The notes beneath the pieces are model-generated. The model saw only the letters and a program-made list of their open reading frames with translations. It was not told the origin of the DNA and searched no databases. 64,000 nt of DNA from Fuerstiella sp. (GTDB lineage: Bacteria > Planctomycetota > Planctomycetia > Planctomycetales > Planctomycetaceae), in the NCBI GenBank assembly GCA_022447185.1, contig JAKVAY010000041.1, positions 1-64,000 of the forward strand, in the 5' to 3' direction. Of this stretch, positions 9,476 to 16,780 are shown in pieces (position 1 is the first letter of the stretch; the number at the start of each line of letters is the position of its first letter). Both the position numbers and the translations under genes were made by a program.

Positions 9476-9788
9476 TCCTGAGCATTCACGATGTGGGCCC
9501 ACCGGGAGGGGATCATTGTCTCAAGTGCAAATTCGACAGGACGTTTAACCTGCGCCGGCAATTTGGTCGTCCCCATTTGTTGCGCAAATACCGTGTATTC
9601 CGAAAAATGACGGTCGCTGAGTCAACGGATGTCGCAACTGGTTCAAATGAAGTGGTCGGTGCGAAGTCGGTTTTCCGGGTGCATCGCTGTTAAGCCGAGC
9701 CAGTAGCGCCCTCGAATCCGGTTCAACTGTGAGACAACGCTGTGATCGCCGACATCTGGTGTGCTTCACAGAGGTGCGGATTCCCTGG
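9476..9788. other. Intergenic region after pheS; no gene seen
   Basis: About 310 bases between the convergent pheS and zinc-ribbon genes. It contains a short GTGGGCCCAC palindrome (9492-9501) without a T-run, so it is not a clear terminator. I see no coding signal and no trace of pheT. Confidence 0.5.
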
Positions 9789-10250
9789 TCAGTCTGTCAA
9801 CAGCAGGGGACCGGAGCAGAATCGGCACACCACATGTTTCCCGACGTAATTGAGGGAAGCTCTCAGTTCCTTTTCGCAGTGGGGACAATTTGAGTAGAGA
9901 GCGACGGATTTTACAGACTTGTCGTAGAAGAAAACTTGATCGCAGTGGCGACAGGCCACATTCTTGTTCTTGAATTTTGCGTGGATTCGCAAATCTTCGC
10001 GGCACCCCGGGCACTTCACATAGAGTCCACGAGCTGACACAATCTGGAACGGATCGATTTCCTTGAGCGGTACAAACTGAGGAATTTCTACGCTGTCTTC
10101 TGTGAGTTCGCTGTTGAGCAGTGCCCGACAGGACTGGCAGTGGACCAGATTGGCAGGCATGTCGTCACCGCACTGTGGGCACGGTCCCCCCTGCCACGCA
10201 CCCTGAATCCCCTTGGGAATTTTCTGTGACTTCGATGAACTTGAATGCAT
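9789..10250 (-). CDS. Zinc-ribbon protein of unknown function
   Basis: 153 residues from the ATG at 10250 (longer starts upstream add an unlikely N-terminus). It contains five CxxC pairs: 'CPQC' and 'CQSC' near the start form one zinc ribbon, then 'CPGC' with 'CRHC', and 'CPHC' with 'CRFC' form two further ribbon-like units joined by 'LRIHAKFKNKNVACRHC' and 'LRASLNYVGKHVVCRFC', which are clearly repeats of each other. No signal peptide, so it is probably cytoplasmic. I do not recognise a named family. Short multi-ribbon proteins of this kind are common in planctomycetes and could bind nucleic acid or another protein; neither is shown here. Confidence 0.72.
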   Translation of the reverse strand: MHSSSSKSQKIPKGIQGAWQGGPCPQCGDDMPANLVHCQSCRALLNSELTEDSVEIPQFVPLKEIDPFQIVSARGLYVKCPGCREDLRIHAKFKNKNVACRHCDQVFFYDKSVKSVALYSNCPHCEKELRASLNYVGKHVVCRFCSGPLLLTD

Positions 10251-10723
10251 TTGAAAAATACTGCTTATGACGTAACTACTGCACAATGACACATCAAGCG
10301 GCGCAAAATCGAACACTTATTGCCAAATGGCGACGGGTCGAGGCTGCTCAAGGCTGGACTGTGAGACCGCAATGAATGTCAGGTGAGCAATCTAACCAGT
10401 CGAAAGAATTGGGATACAGCATTCAGAGGGTTCAGATTTCGTGATTACCGGAATACCTCTCTGGTGTTTGGTACCATTGTTGAGTTGACTGCCATGGGAA
10501 TTTTCCGATGTAATTTACCCAGAATGCCTGGTTTGTTTGCGTCAGCGGTTGAGTTGTGGCAGTGTTTGCCCCTTCCCGGGAGCATCCCCACCAGGAATTC
10601 AGATTCACAGTTCGTCGGGACGACGGCCACCAAGCTTTGTGTGGCAACAAGTGTTCCTTTTGATACAGAAATTGTCGGCCAGGAAGACGGTTGACCTGCT
10701 GATCCTGGTTGGTCCGTCGGAAC
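10251..10723. other. Divergent intergenic region; no gene seen
   Basis: About 470 bases between the divergent zinc-ribbon gene and the sigma54-activator gene. Several overlapping short frames exist on both strands, none with protein-like composition. Promoters for both neighbours should lie here; I cannot place them with confidence. Confidence 0.45.
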
Positions 10724-12745
10724 ATGTTTGGATCTGGAAGAAAATACGTGAACGTTGAACATTCAGATGTCGCAGAAAGCAGTGCTTACCTACTGAGTTG
10801 GGACGGGACTGTATGGCGGGATGTTGTGCGCCTCAGGCCTGCGCAGCTCGTGACAGTGGGTCGCGCGTCAACGAATCGAATTGTGTTGCAGGACGAAGCG
10901 TGCAGTCGGAATCACTGTGAACTGTTTCACTCGTCGGATGGCTGGAAGCTGCGGGATTTGGACAGCCGCAATGGAACTCGGCTGGGCAGTGAGCAGGTCA
11001 CCGGCGATCACGTTCTTCGCAGTGGCGATGTCATTGTGATAGGCCAGTGTCAGCTGGCCTTCACTCACAATCTTGAGCACGATTTAATATTACCCGAAGG
11101 AGAGCAGTCATCTCTTGATTCGAGGACGATGACATATTCCGGAACCACAGACGAAGAGCCGGCGATCCTGCATCGCAGCCTCCGTCCTGATTTTCTTACC
11201 GGCAACGCGTCACCCGGAGCTATCCAGGCAGATCTGGCAAGGCTGTATCAGCTTGGACTGAAAATGGGAGCTGCGAGCAGTCGCCAGGCTCTCATTGACA
11301 TCGTTTTGCAGAGTCTTGTGCAGGAAACAGTGGCTGACATTGCTGCGATCCTGCTGGCGGCACCGGACGGCCCCGAATTCCCGGCTCCAACAGATCTTCA
11401 TTTATGTGCCTGGCACAGCAGGGATGACCTTTCGTACCGTCGGGTTTCTGACAATCTGTCACGGGCGGTTCTGAGCAGCCGCGAGGCCATTCTTGCACGT
11501 GATGTCAGCGACCATACCCAGTTGGCCGTCTTTGACAGCCTGGGAGAAATGCGGGCAGCAAGTGTCGTCTGCACGCCTATTCATAATGGTGAACGAATGC
11601 TGGGACTGGTGCATCTTTATGCGACCAATCCGGACAACGTTCTGGACAAGCAGGATTTGGAATTCACACTCGCGGTTGCAGATCAGCTCGCCTTCGCACT
11701 GGACAGTCAGCAGGAACGTGACTCACTTAAGTCAGAAGTGGACCAGGCTCATTCTGCCAATAAATCGCTGAGGAAACAGCTTGAAACGGATCAGCAATTG
11801 ATTGGTGAGAGTCAGGCGATGTGCAGTTTACGCGAACGGATTGGACTGATTGCTGAGTCTGATGCCAACGTGTTGATACGAGGAGAGAGTGGCTGCGGTA
11901 AAGAATTGATTGCTCGTATGATCCATATGCGCAGTCCCCGCGCTGAATGTCCGTTTGTCTGTTTGAACTGCGCTGCGTTGAATGAAAGCCTGCTGGAAAG
12001 CGAATTGTTTGGCCATGAAAAGGGTGCATTTACGGGGGCGTCCGAACGAAAAACGGGAAGATTTGAACAGGCGGATCGCGGGACGTTGTTTCTCGATGAA
12101 GTGGGTGAGATGAGTCCCTCAATTCAGGCCAAGTTTTTGCGGGTTTTGGAACGGCACCCGTTTGAACGGATCGGAGGCAGTAAGGAGATCCAGGTCGATG
12201 TCCGAATCCTCGCAGCAACTAACAGAGATCTTGAAGAGGCTGTGGAGGATGGGTTGTTTAGGAAGGATCTTTATTTTCGGTTGCACGTGGCAGAGCTGGT
12301 CGCTGAGCCACTCCGAGACCGGAGTGAGGACATTCTTCTTCTGGCGAACTTCTTCCTGCAAAAATTCGTCGAAAAGACGGGACGTTTAATCCGGGGATTC
12401 ACGCCGGAAGCCGAGGAGATGCTGACTCAGTATGAGTGGCCGGGTAATGTCCGTGAGTTGCAGAACACAATTGAACGAACGGTTATCCTCTGTCGCAATG
12501 AACTTGTCATGGCCAGCGATGTGCAGTTGTCAACGCTGGCGAGTCGTCTGGCAAATTCTGCAACGATGCAGTCAGTTTCTTCTGGATATCAGGAGACATC
12601 ACTGGGTGATGTGGAACGGGAGCACATTCTGTCGACTTTGGATCACACAGACTGGAATAAGTCACGGGCAGCCCAGATTCTCGGTATCGAACGGTCGACT
12701 CTGGACCGAAAACTCAAGAGATATCATGTCACCAGGCCTGATTGA
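10724..12745 (+). CDS. FHA-GAF-sigma54 interaction-Fis-type transcriptional activator
   Basis: About 673 residues from the ATG at 10724 (a TTG at 10709 adds five). Domains in order: FHA (about 25-110; 'VGRASTNRIVL', 'SRNHCELF', 'LRDLDSRNGTRLG'), which reads phosphothreonine; GAF (about 165-325); AAA+ sigma54-interaction domain with Walker A GESGCGKE near residue 386, the sigma54-contact loop GAFTGA near 434, Walker B 'GTLFLDEVGEM' and arginine finger region; and a C-terminal Fis-type helix-turn-helix ('NKSRAAQILGIERSTLDRKLKRY'). It should remodel sigma54-RNA polymerase at target promoters after a signal from Ser/Thr kinases (via FHA) and a small ligand (via GAF). No response-regulator receiver is present. 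No obvious sigma54 target lies next to it, so its regulon is unknown. Confidence 0.93.
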   Translation: MFGSGRKYVNVEHSDVAESSAYLLSWDGTVWRDVVRLRPAQLVTVGRASTNRIVLQDEACSRNHCELFHSSDGWKLRDLDSRNGTRLGSEQVTGDHVLRSGDVIVIGQCQLAFTHNLEHDLILPEGEQSSLDSRTMTYSGTTDEEPAILHRSLRPDFLTGNASPGAIQADLARLYQLGLKMGAASSRQALIDIVLQSLVQETVADIAAILLAAPDGPEFPAPTDLHLCAWHSRDDLSYRRVSDNLSRAVLSSREAILARDVSDHTQLAVFDSLGEMRAASVVCTPIHNGERMLGLVHLYATNPDNVLDKQDLEFTLAVADQLAFALDSQQERDSLKSEVDQAHSANKSLRKQLETDQQLIGESQAMCSLRERIGLIAESDANVLIRGESGCGKELIARMIHMRSPRAECPFVCLNCAALNESLLESELFGHEKGAFTGASERKTGRFEQADRGTLFLDEVGEMSPSIQAKFLRVLERHPFERIGGSKEIQVDVRILAATNRDLEEAVEDGLFRKDLYFRLHVAELVAEPLRDRSEDILLLANFFLQKFVEKTGRLIRGFTPEAEEMLTQYEWPGNVRELQNTIERTVILCRNELVMASDVQLSTLASRLANSATMQSVSSGYQETSLGDVEREHILSTLDHTDWNKSRAAQILGIERSTLDRKLKRYHVTRPD

Positions 12746-13121
12746 CGGGTAATTTCCTGACGTCTGATAGCGATACGGCATTCTGAAACTGTCGTTTAAT
12801 TGGGTTTTTGTGTTGAGAACATGACCTGACTCAGGAGTCCAGCGAAATCGTGTGGATGTGGTTCGGAATTTTCTTCCTGTGGAATCGATGGTGAGGGGTG
12901 TTCTTTTTTGTTGACAATTCGCATCATCGGCTCAAGAATCGTCGGCCAAATGGATTTGTGAATTCCAGTGAGGGTTGAGTGGGGCACATTGCAGCACGAA
13001 GGAAAGCTTCGAGGCGGTTTGCAAAGGTCCTTGAACAGGATGCTCGGCTGGTGGTTCGGAATGTGACCAACGGAATGGAGGCAATTTTTAATAGTGATCT
13101 CGCATGCTTTGGAGGCAGTGA
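12746..13121. other. Intergenic region; no gene seen
   Basis: About 375 bases between the sigma54 activator and a small unknown gene. Only the last part is informative: a GGAGG at about 13110-13115 serves as ribosome site of the next gene. No convincing promoter or terminator is visible. Confidence 0.45.
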
Positions 13122-13445
13122 ATGTCGTTGTCGTTCGTCGATGCAGATGTTGCCTTGGATTCGCTCGCAGGTATCGAGGGTTATGAATTTCTAAGTGATT
13201 TGGACATCGGATTTGAGGAGGAGTTAAAGTCACTGGGTGTGGATCCGTCCGCACCAACGGCTGCCAAACCAGGTTCTGAGGAAAAAGTTATGATGCTGGC
13301 CGCTCGCTATGCCGCGGGCCTGCCGTTATGGCATAACGATGACTGTTACGACCACGGTCCAGGTAGCGTCGGCAATCTGATCGTTGACGACGATTTGTCA
13401 ACGTCTGTTCCAGCGGCTCCGGAAGAGGAGTTTGAACTGGCCTGA
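13122..13445 (+). CDS. Small acidic protein of unknown function (107 aa)
   Basis: The gene has one of the best ribosome sites in the window (TTGGAGG, about 7 bases before ATG) and is closed by a strong hairpin terminator, so I consider it real and well expressed. The product is acidic, with an Asp/Glu-rich N-terminal part ('SDLDIGFEEELKSLG') and C-terminal tail ('APEEEFELA'), and a central 'MMLAARYAAGLPLWHNDDCYDHGPG' segment with the only Cys. No signal peptide, membrane segment or known motif. It stands alone, with no operon partner. Function unknown. Confidence 0.65.
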   Translation: MSLSFVDADVALDSLAGIEGYEFLSDLDIGFEEELKSLGVDPSAPTAAKPGSEEKVMMLAARYAAGLPLWHNDDCYDHGPGSVGNLIVDDDLSTSVPAAPEEEFELA

Positions 13446-13468
13446 GCGCCTTGAGGAAAACGATTTCA

Positions 13469-13511
13469 CAGGGCATGGATTTGGTGTCGCCGGATCCATG
13501 CCCTGTTTTTT
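13469..13511 (+). terminator. Rho-independent terminator
   Basis: A perfect 12-base-pair stem (CAGGGCATGGAT at 13469-13480 with its complement at 13494-13505) and a 13-base loop are followed by six T residues. It lies 24 bases after the stop of the small acidic protein gene. Confidence 0.9.
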
Positions 13512-14086
13512 GTCCTGTACCAAGTTTGTCAGTGTCACTTATCCGGGGCAGGGTACACAGTGATTGTACGGGACGGTTTCAAAATCATGCTGCCGATACG
13601 AGCCGCTACCGTATACGGTTAAGCCGAATCCCCACACGAGACATTTCTGTGGCCGGTGACAGGTTCCATCATCGCGCTCTTAGGTACAGAGCTATCTGAT
13701 CACGGCCTGTAATCCATTGTGACACTTGACAGTGATTTTCATCGAATTACTTGCGAATTCGCGGTCGACCTTCATGGGGTTGGCTGTAGCGTCTGGCGAG
13801 GTCTTTACCGGTGTTCTGTGCCCGTTGCCAATCAATGATGTGATTTGGTGGTGCCGTTTTTGAGCATCGTGGTCAGGTGATTCGCACAACAGCAGGATCA
13901 CGAATAAATTCCACAGCAGGTGGACCGATCGCGGACAGACGGATTCCTGGATCCACTGGCAAACAAACAGCGGAAGCTGAGTCGCGGCAGATATGGTTGG
14001 CGGGCTCTTATACTCAAGATGTGGCTATAGAAGAAACAGAATCCACAGTACACGAACCAGTGGACTCGAGCTGGCTGACCTGGACG
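13512..14086. other. Intergenic region; no gene seen
   Basis: About 575 bases between the terminator and the end of the convergent lipoprotein gene. Open frames here are short, overlap on both strands and look random in composition. No tRNA-like fold, repeat or promoter could be supported by eye. Confidence 0.45.
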
Positions 14087-15124
14087 CTACTCGACTATCC
14101 GCCCGGAGAATCCGGTCGCAGCATCGTGGTCGTCAGATGTATCCTGTTGAAATATTCCAAAAAATGTTTCGTCGGTCGTTTCGTTCCGTTGAGATTTTTG
14201 TTTTGTCCAGCTGCGGGGCGTGTGTTTTCGCACCATACGCCGACGATCTGACTTACCGTCCAGCAACAGGTTGAGAACCGCATCACCGTACAATGCCCAT
14301 ACTTCATCCGATTTTGTGCGACGCGGGATGCCAACGGTGATCACGTCACAGTTGGGACGATCTGCTGCCCAGGATTCCAAAGTGCCGTCACTTACATCTG
14401 CAGGCAGACGGCGCATCGTGAAATTCAGCCATTCTGCGACTTCAAAGCCTGAGTTTTCTGCACCAGAACTGGCCGCCAGCATTCCACGGGATCCTCGAAC
14501 GGTACGTATATGAATGATTCGTTCCGGACGCTGATCATCGATGAGGTTGACCAAAAACTGAATCTCCTTTGGAAGCCGTCGGAACTCAGTGGAAGACAGT
14601 CTCAGACCGCTCCCTGGGAATTGTCGGTTGAGATAGATTTGGTCAGAATTCTCGTGTCCTCCAAGTTTCATACCGTCTGGGTTGAGAGTCCGCAGGATCG
14701 TTGTGCTGACTCCTCCCATAATGAGCTGATTCCGATGAACATAGCGTGCAAGTTCTTCTGTGAGTTTGACAGCTGCCCGATCATCTCCGCCGATACTGCC
14801 CACCACCAGTGAACGAAATCCGCCGTTGCCGATTGATGTGATCTGCAGCGGTTCTCCGAACGCGGTTGTCGATGCAATGTCCCATGTAAAGGTTGAGTTT
14901 CCTGCGTTTTGGCGGTCGACTTCGCGGCCTGCGGTCCACGATTCACGGAAGGGATCTTGAAATTCCTTATTCGCTGATCGATCACGAGACTCATTGTATT
15001 GTCGGGTGACCGGATTGACCGTGGATTCAGTTGGCGTCGTACATCCGACGAAAAAAAAACTCAGTGACAGAACACTCATCCAGGAGAGCTGCCGCAACGA
15101 AATTGTCCGTGTGGACTGAATCAT
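14087..15124 (-). CDS. Lipoprotein with M14 carboxypeptidase-like fold, apparently lacking zinc ligands
   Basis: 345 residues with a lipoprotein signal (hydrophobic stretch ending FFFVGC, Cys28), so probably anchored in a membrane facing the periplasm. Residues about 90-300 resemble the M14 zinc carboxypeptidase fold: 'SLVVGSIGGDD' (105-115) occupies the place of the usual G-x-H-G-x-E, NPDG is kept at 148-151, and 'YLNRQFPGS' (164-172) keeps the Asn-Arg pair that binds the substrate carboxylate. The first two zinc ligands (His and Glu) are replaced by Gly and Asp, and the third His position ('IHIRT', 204-208) appears to be Arg. This suggests a non-catalytic or peptidoglycan-binding relative. 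The fold assignment rests on short motifs and needs structure prediction. The gene follows another unknown gene on the same strand, 146 bases away. Confidence 0.7.
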   Translation of the reverse strand: MIQSTRTISLRQLSWMSVLSLSFFFVGCTTPTESTVNPVTRQYNESRDRSANKEFQDPFRESWTAGREVDRQNAGNSTFTWDIASTTAFGEPLQITSIGNGGFRSLVVGSIGGDDRAAVKLTEELARYVHRNQLIMGGVSTTILRTLNPDGMKLGGHENSDQIYLNRQFPGSGLRLSSTEFRRLPKEIQFLVNLIDDQRPERIIHIRTVRGSRGMLAASSGAENSGFEVAEWLNFTMRRLPADVSDGTLESWAADRPNCDVITVGIPRRTKSDEVWALYGDAVLNLLLDGKSDRRRMVRKHTPRSWTKQKSQRNETTDETFFGIFQQDTSDDHDAATGFSGRIVE

Positions 15125-15270
15125 TACGTTTCTTCCGTCATAAAAGCGAGGGGGCGTGGTTTGTTTTCACTGAGAACTCACAGGAATTCAACCTGTTAAG
15201 TTCCTGTGGGAAATCGACGAAAACATTCCTTTCAGGAATGTTGTTCCCTGACGATCTGCCGGGAAATGAT

Positions 15271-15954
15271 TCAGTCATCAATTCCCAGGTGATAGCACAA
15301 TTGTTGAAAACGTTCCTGGAATTCATCGCTGGACGAATGGACATGTTCGGCTTCAGTGATGAAGCGGAGATCCTCGTTTGCTGCCACTCCATGGCTTTCC
15401 AGTGCGGTCTTGTATTCGCTGTTATCGTGGCCGTAGACAAACATCAGCTTGTGTTCGTCCAGTTGTACTTCCATTGGCTTGCGAGGGTTGAGTACGGCAA
15501 TGCCGCTGCAACCGTCGTCGAGTAACATGTCTTCGAAGTCGTAAAGGATACTCTGGAGCACCGAGAGGTCGATGTGTTCGCGATAAAGATCAGTATGGCC
15601 GCTGTTGGTCCCGGCATGGCTTGTCTCCAGAACCACATCAACGAATTCGCCCAGCGGGTCTAACAATCCAAGGAACGTATCAAACAGGCGTTCACGAGAC
15701 ACGGATGCCATTACAACCGGAACACGTGTTCCGGAATCATGATCCACGTACCATTCGTGGCGGTAGCCGTTTTGAGGAACCACATCCAGTGAGTAAGCCG
15801 GGCGAACGGCGTCTGTGAGTGTGAAATCGCCATAGCGCGCGACTCCCATGTGAGCGTTCAGCTCTTCCTCCGACACATTCTGGAAACTGCTGGTTCCCTG
15901 TGGGGAAACACCGTCGCGCCAGGTTGATTTGAGAAAATTCTTCAGAAAGCCCAT
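15271..15954 (-). CDS. Conserved-looking cytoplasmic protein of unknown function (227 aa)
   Basis: No signal peptide or membrane segment. It has an N-terminal amphipathic stretch ('MGFLKNFLKSTWRDG'), a central alpha/beta part ('VVMASVSRERLFDTFLGLLDPLGEFVDVVLETSH') and a C-terminal acidic, helix-rich part ending 'FQERFQQLCYHLGIDD'. Composition and codon use look like a normal planctomycete gene. I do not recognise the family. GGTGAG stands 6 bases before the start as a weak ribosome site. It is transcribed toward the M14-like lipoprotein gene with a gap of 146 bases and could share its transcript. Confidence 0.75.
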   Translation of the reverse strand: MGFLKNFLKSTWRDGVSPQGTSSFQNVSEEELNAHMGVARYGDFTLTDAVRPAYSLDVVPQNGYRHEWYVDHDSGTRVPVVMASVSRERLFDTFLGLLDPLGEFVDVVLETSHAGTNSGHTDLYREHIDLSVLQSILYDFEDMLLDDGCSGIAVLNPRKPMEVQLDEHKLMFVYGHDNSEYKTALESHGVAANEDLRFITEAEHVHSSSDEFQERFQQLCYHLGIDD

Positions 15955-16357
15955 CTGGATCTCACCAATCGATGTTCTGCCGACTCTGCTTCAGACGTCC
16001 ATCGCCGCCTGAGGAGTTTCCGGCAGAGGCAACGGGTTCTTCGTAGAAACACTAGCACGCGGATCAGGCAAGATTCGCCGGAATTAGTCGAGTTCGACAT
16101 TTCATCGGGGGTGACGTCAAATTGACGCCGAAAATAGGGTCCTGCCAGGGTTTACCGGCACCCGCAGGTCCTGCACTGGTGATCCGATCGGTAAAATCAC
16201 TGCTACCGAAACAAAACCGGGGTCTGAATACCACGTGAATCAACATATGATTTGAGCGCCAGCCTACCGATGTTTACGGGTGGTGTTTCGATCGTTCAGA
16301 CCTGGCGTTTGTTCTATTCACTGGAGCAAGCGTACTCTTGGCAACTCGTCTTTTGTC
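15955..16357. other. Divergent intergenic region; no gene seen
   Basis: About 400 bases between two divergent genes. A GTG at 16280 is in frame with exbD, but the sequence it would add does not look like ExbD. No ExbB/TolQ gene is here. Promoters are expected but I cannot place them. Confidence 0.45.
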
Positions 16358-16780
16358 ATGACGTTACGAACCCAGTCACTCGAAGAACCGAGTCTCAATC
16401 TCACACCGATGATTGACATCGTGTTTTTGCTCATCATCTTTTTTATGGTGGGGACAAAATTCAGTGAAATTGAGCAGCAATTTGAAATCGACCCGGTCGT
16501 TGCAAGTCATGTTGCACCGATGTCGCGTGCGCCTGATCCCATTGTCGTTACGGTGAACCGGAGTGGCCAGCTGTCAATCGACAACAAAGAACTGACACGC
16601 ACTGAGCTGCTGCAGCGGCTGAAGGCTGCCAAAGAAAACTACTCGCAGCAGGCTGTACTGATCCGAGGAGACCGAGGAGCGGTGTACCAGTCGATCATGG
16701 ATGTGATGGACACCTGTCGTCGGGCGCAAATCAGTGGGATTTCACTTCCTTACAAACCGGTCCAGGGTGATTTTCCATGA
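16358..16780 (+). CDS. ExbD/TolR-type energy-transducing membrane protein
   Basis: 140 residues from the ATG at 16358. It has the ExbD/TolR plan: a short cytoplasmic N-terminus, one transmembrane helix (about 18-36, 'PMIDIVFLLIIFFMVGTKF') with the conserved Asp20 that takes part in proton flow, and a periplasmic domain ending in 'VLIRGDRGAVYQSIMDVMDTCRRAQISGISL'. ExbD needs an ExbB/TolQ partner, usually encoded just upstream; none is here. The stop overlaps the start of the next gene (16777-16780), so it is translationally coupled to the toroid protein. Together they may form a motor-driven envelope complex, with ExbB supplied from elsewhere (inference). Confidence 0.92.
   Translation: MTLRTQSLEEPSLNLTPMIDIVFLLIIFFMVGTKFSEIEQQFEIDPVVASHVAPMSRAPDPIVVTVNRSGQLSIDNKELTRTELLQRLKAAKENYSQQAVLIRGDRGAVYQSIMDVMDTCRRAQISGISLPYKPVQGDFP

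Noticed and set aside
9492-9501. GTGGGCCCAC palindrome as a pheS terminator
   Set aside because: No T-run follows and the stem is only five bases.
13993-14086. tRNA-like fold in the intergenic region
   Set aside because: A GTTCGAAT-like T-loop and matching acceptor stem are absent.
16280-16357. Longer exbD start at GTG 16280
   Set aside because: The added 26 residues do not resemble an ExbD N-terminus, and the ATG at 16358 directly precedes the conserved part.
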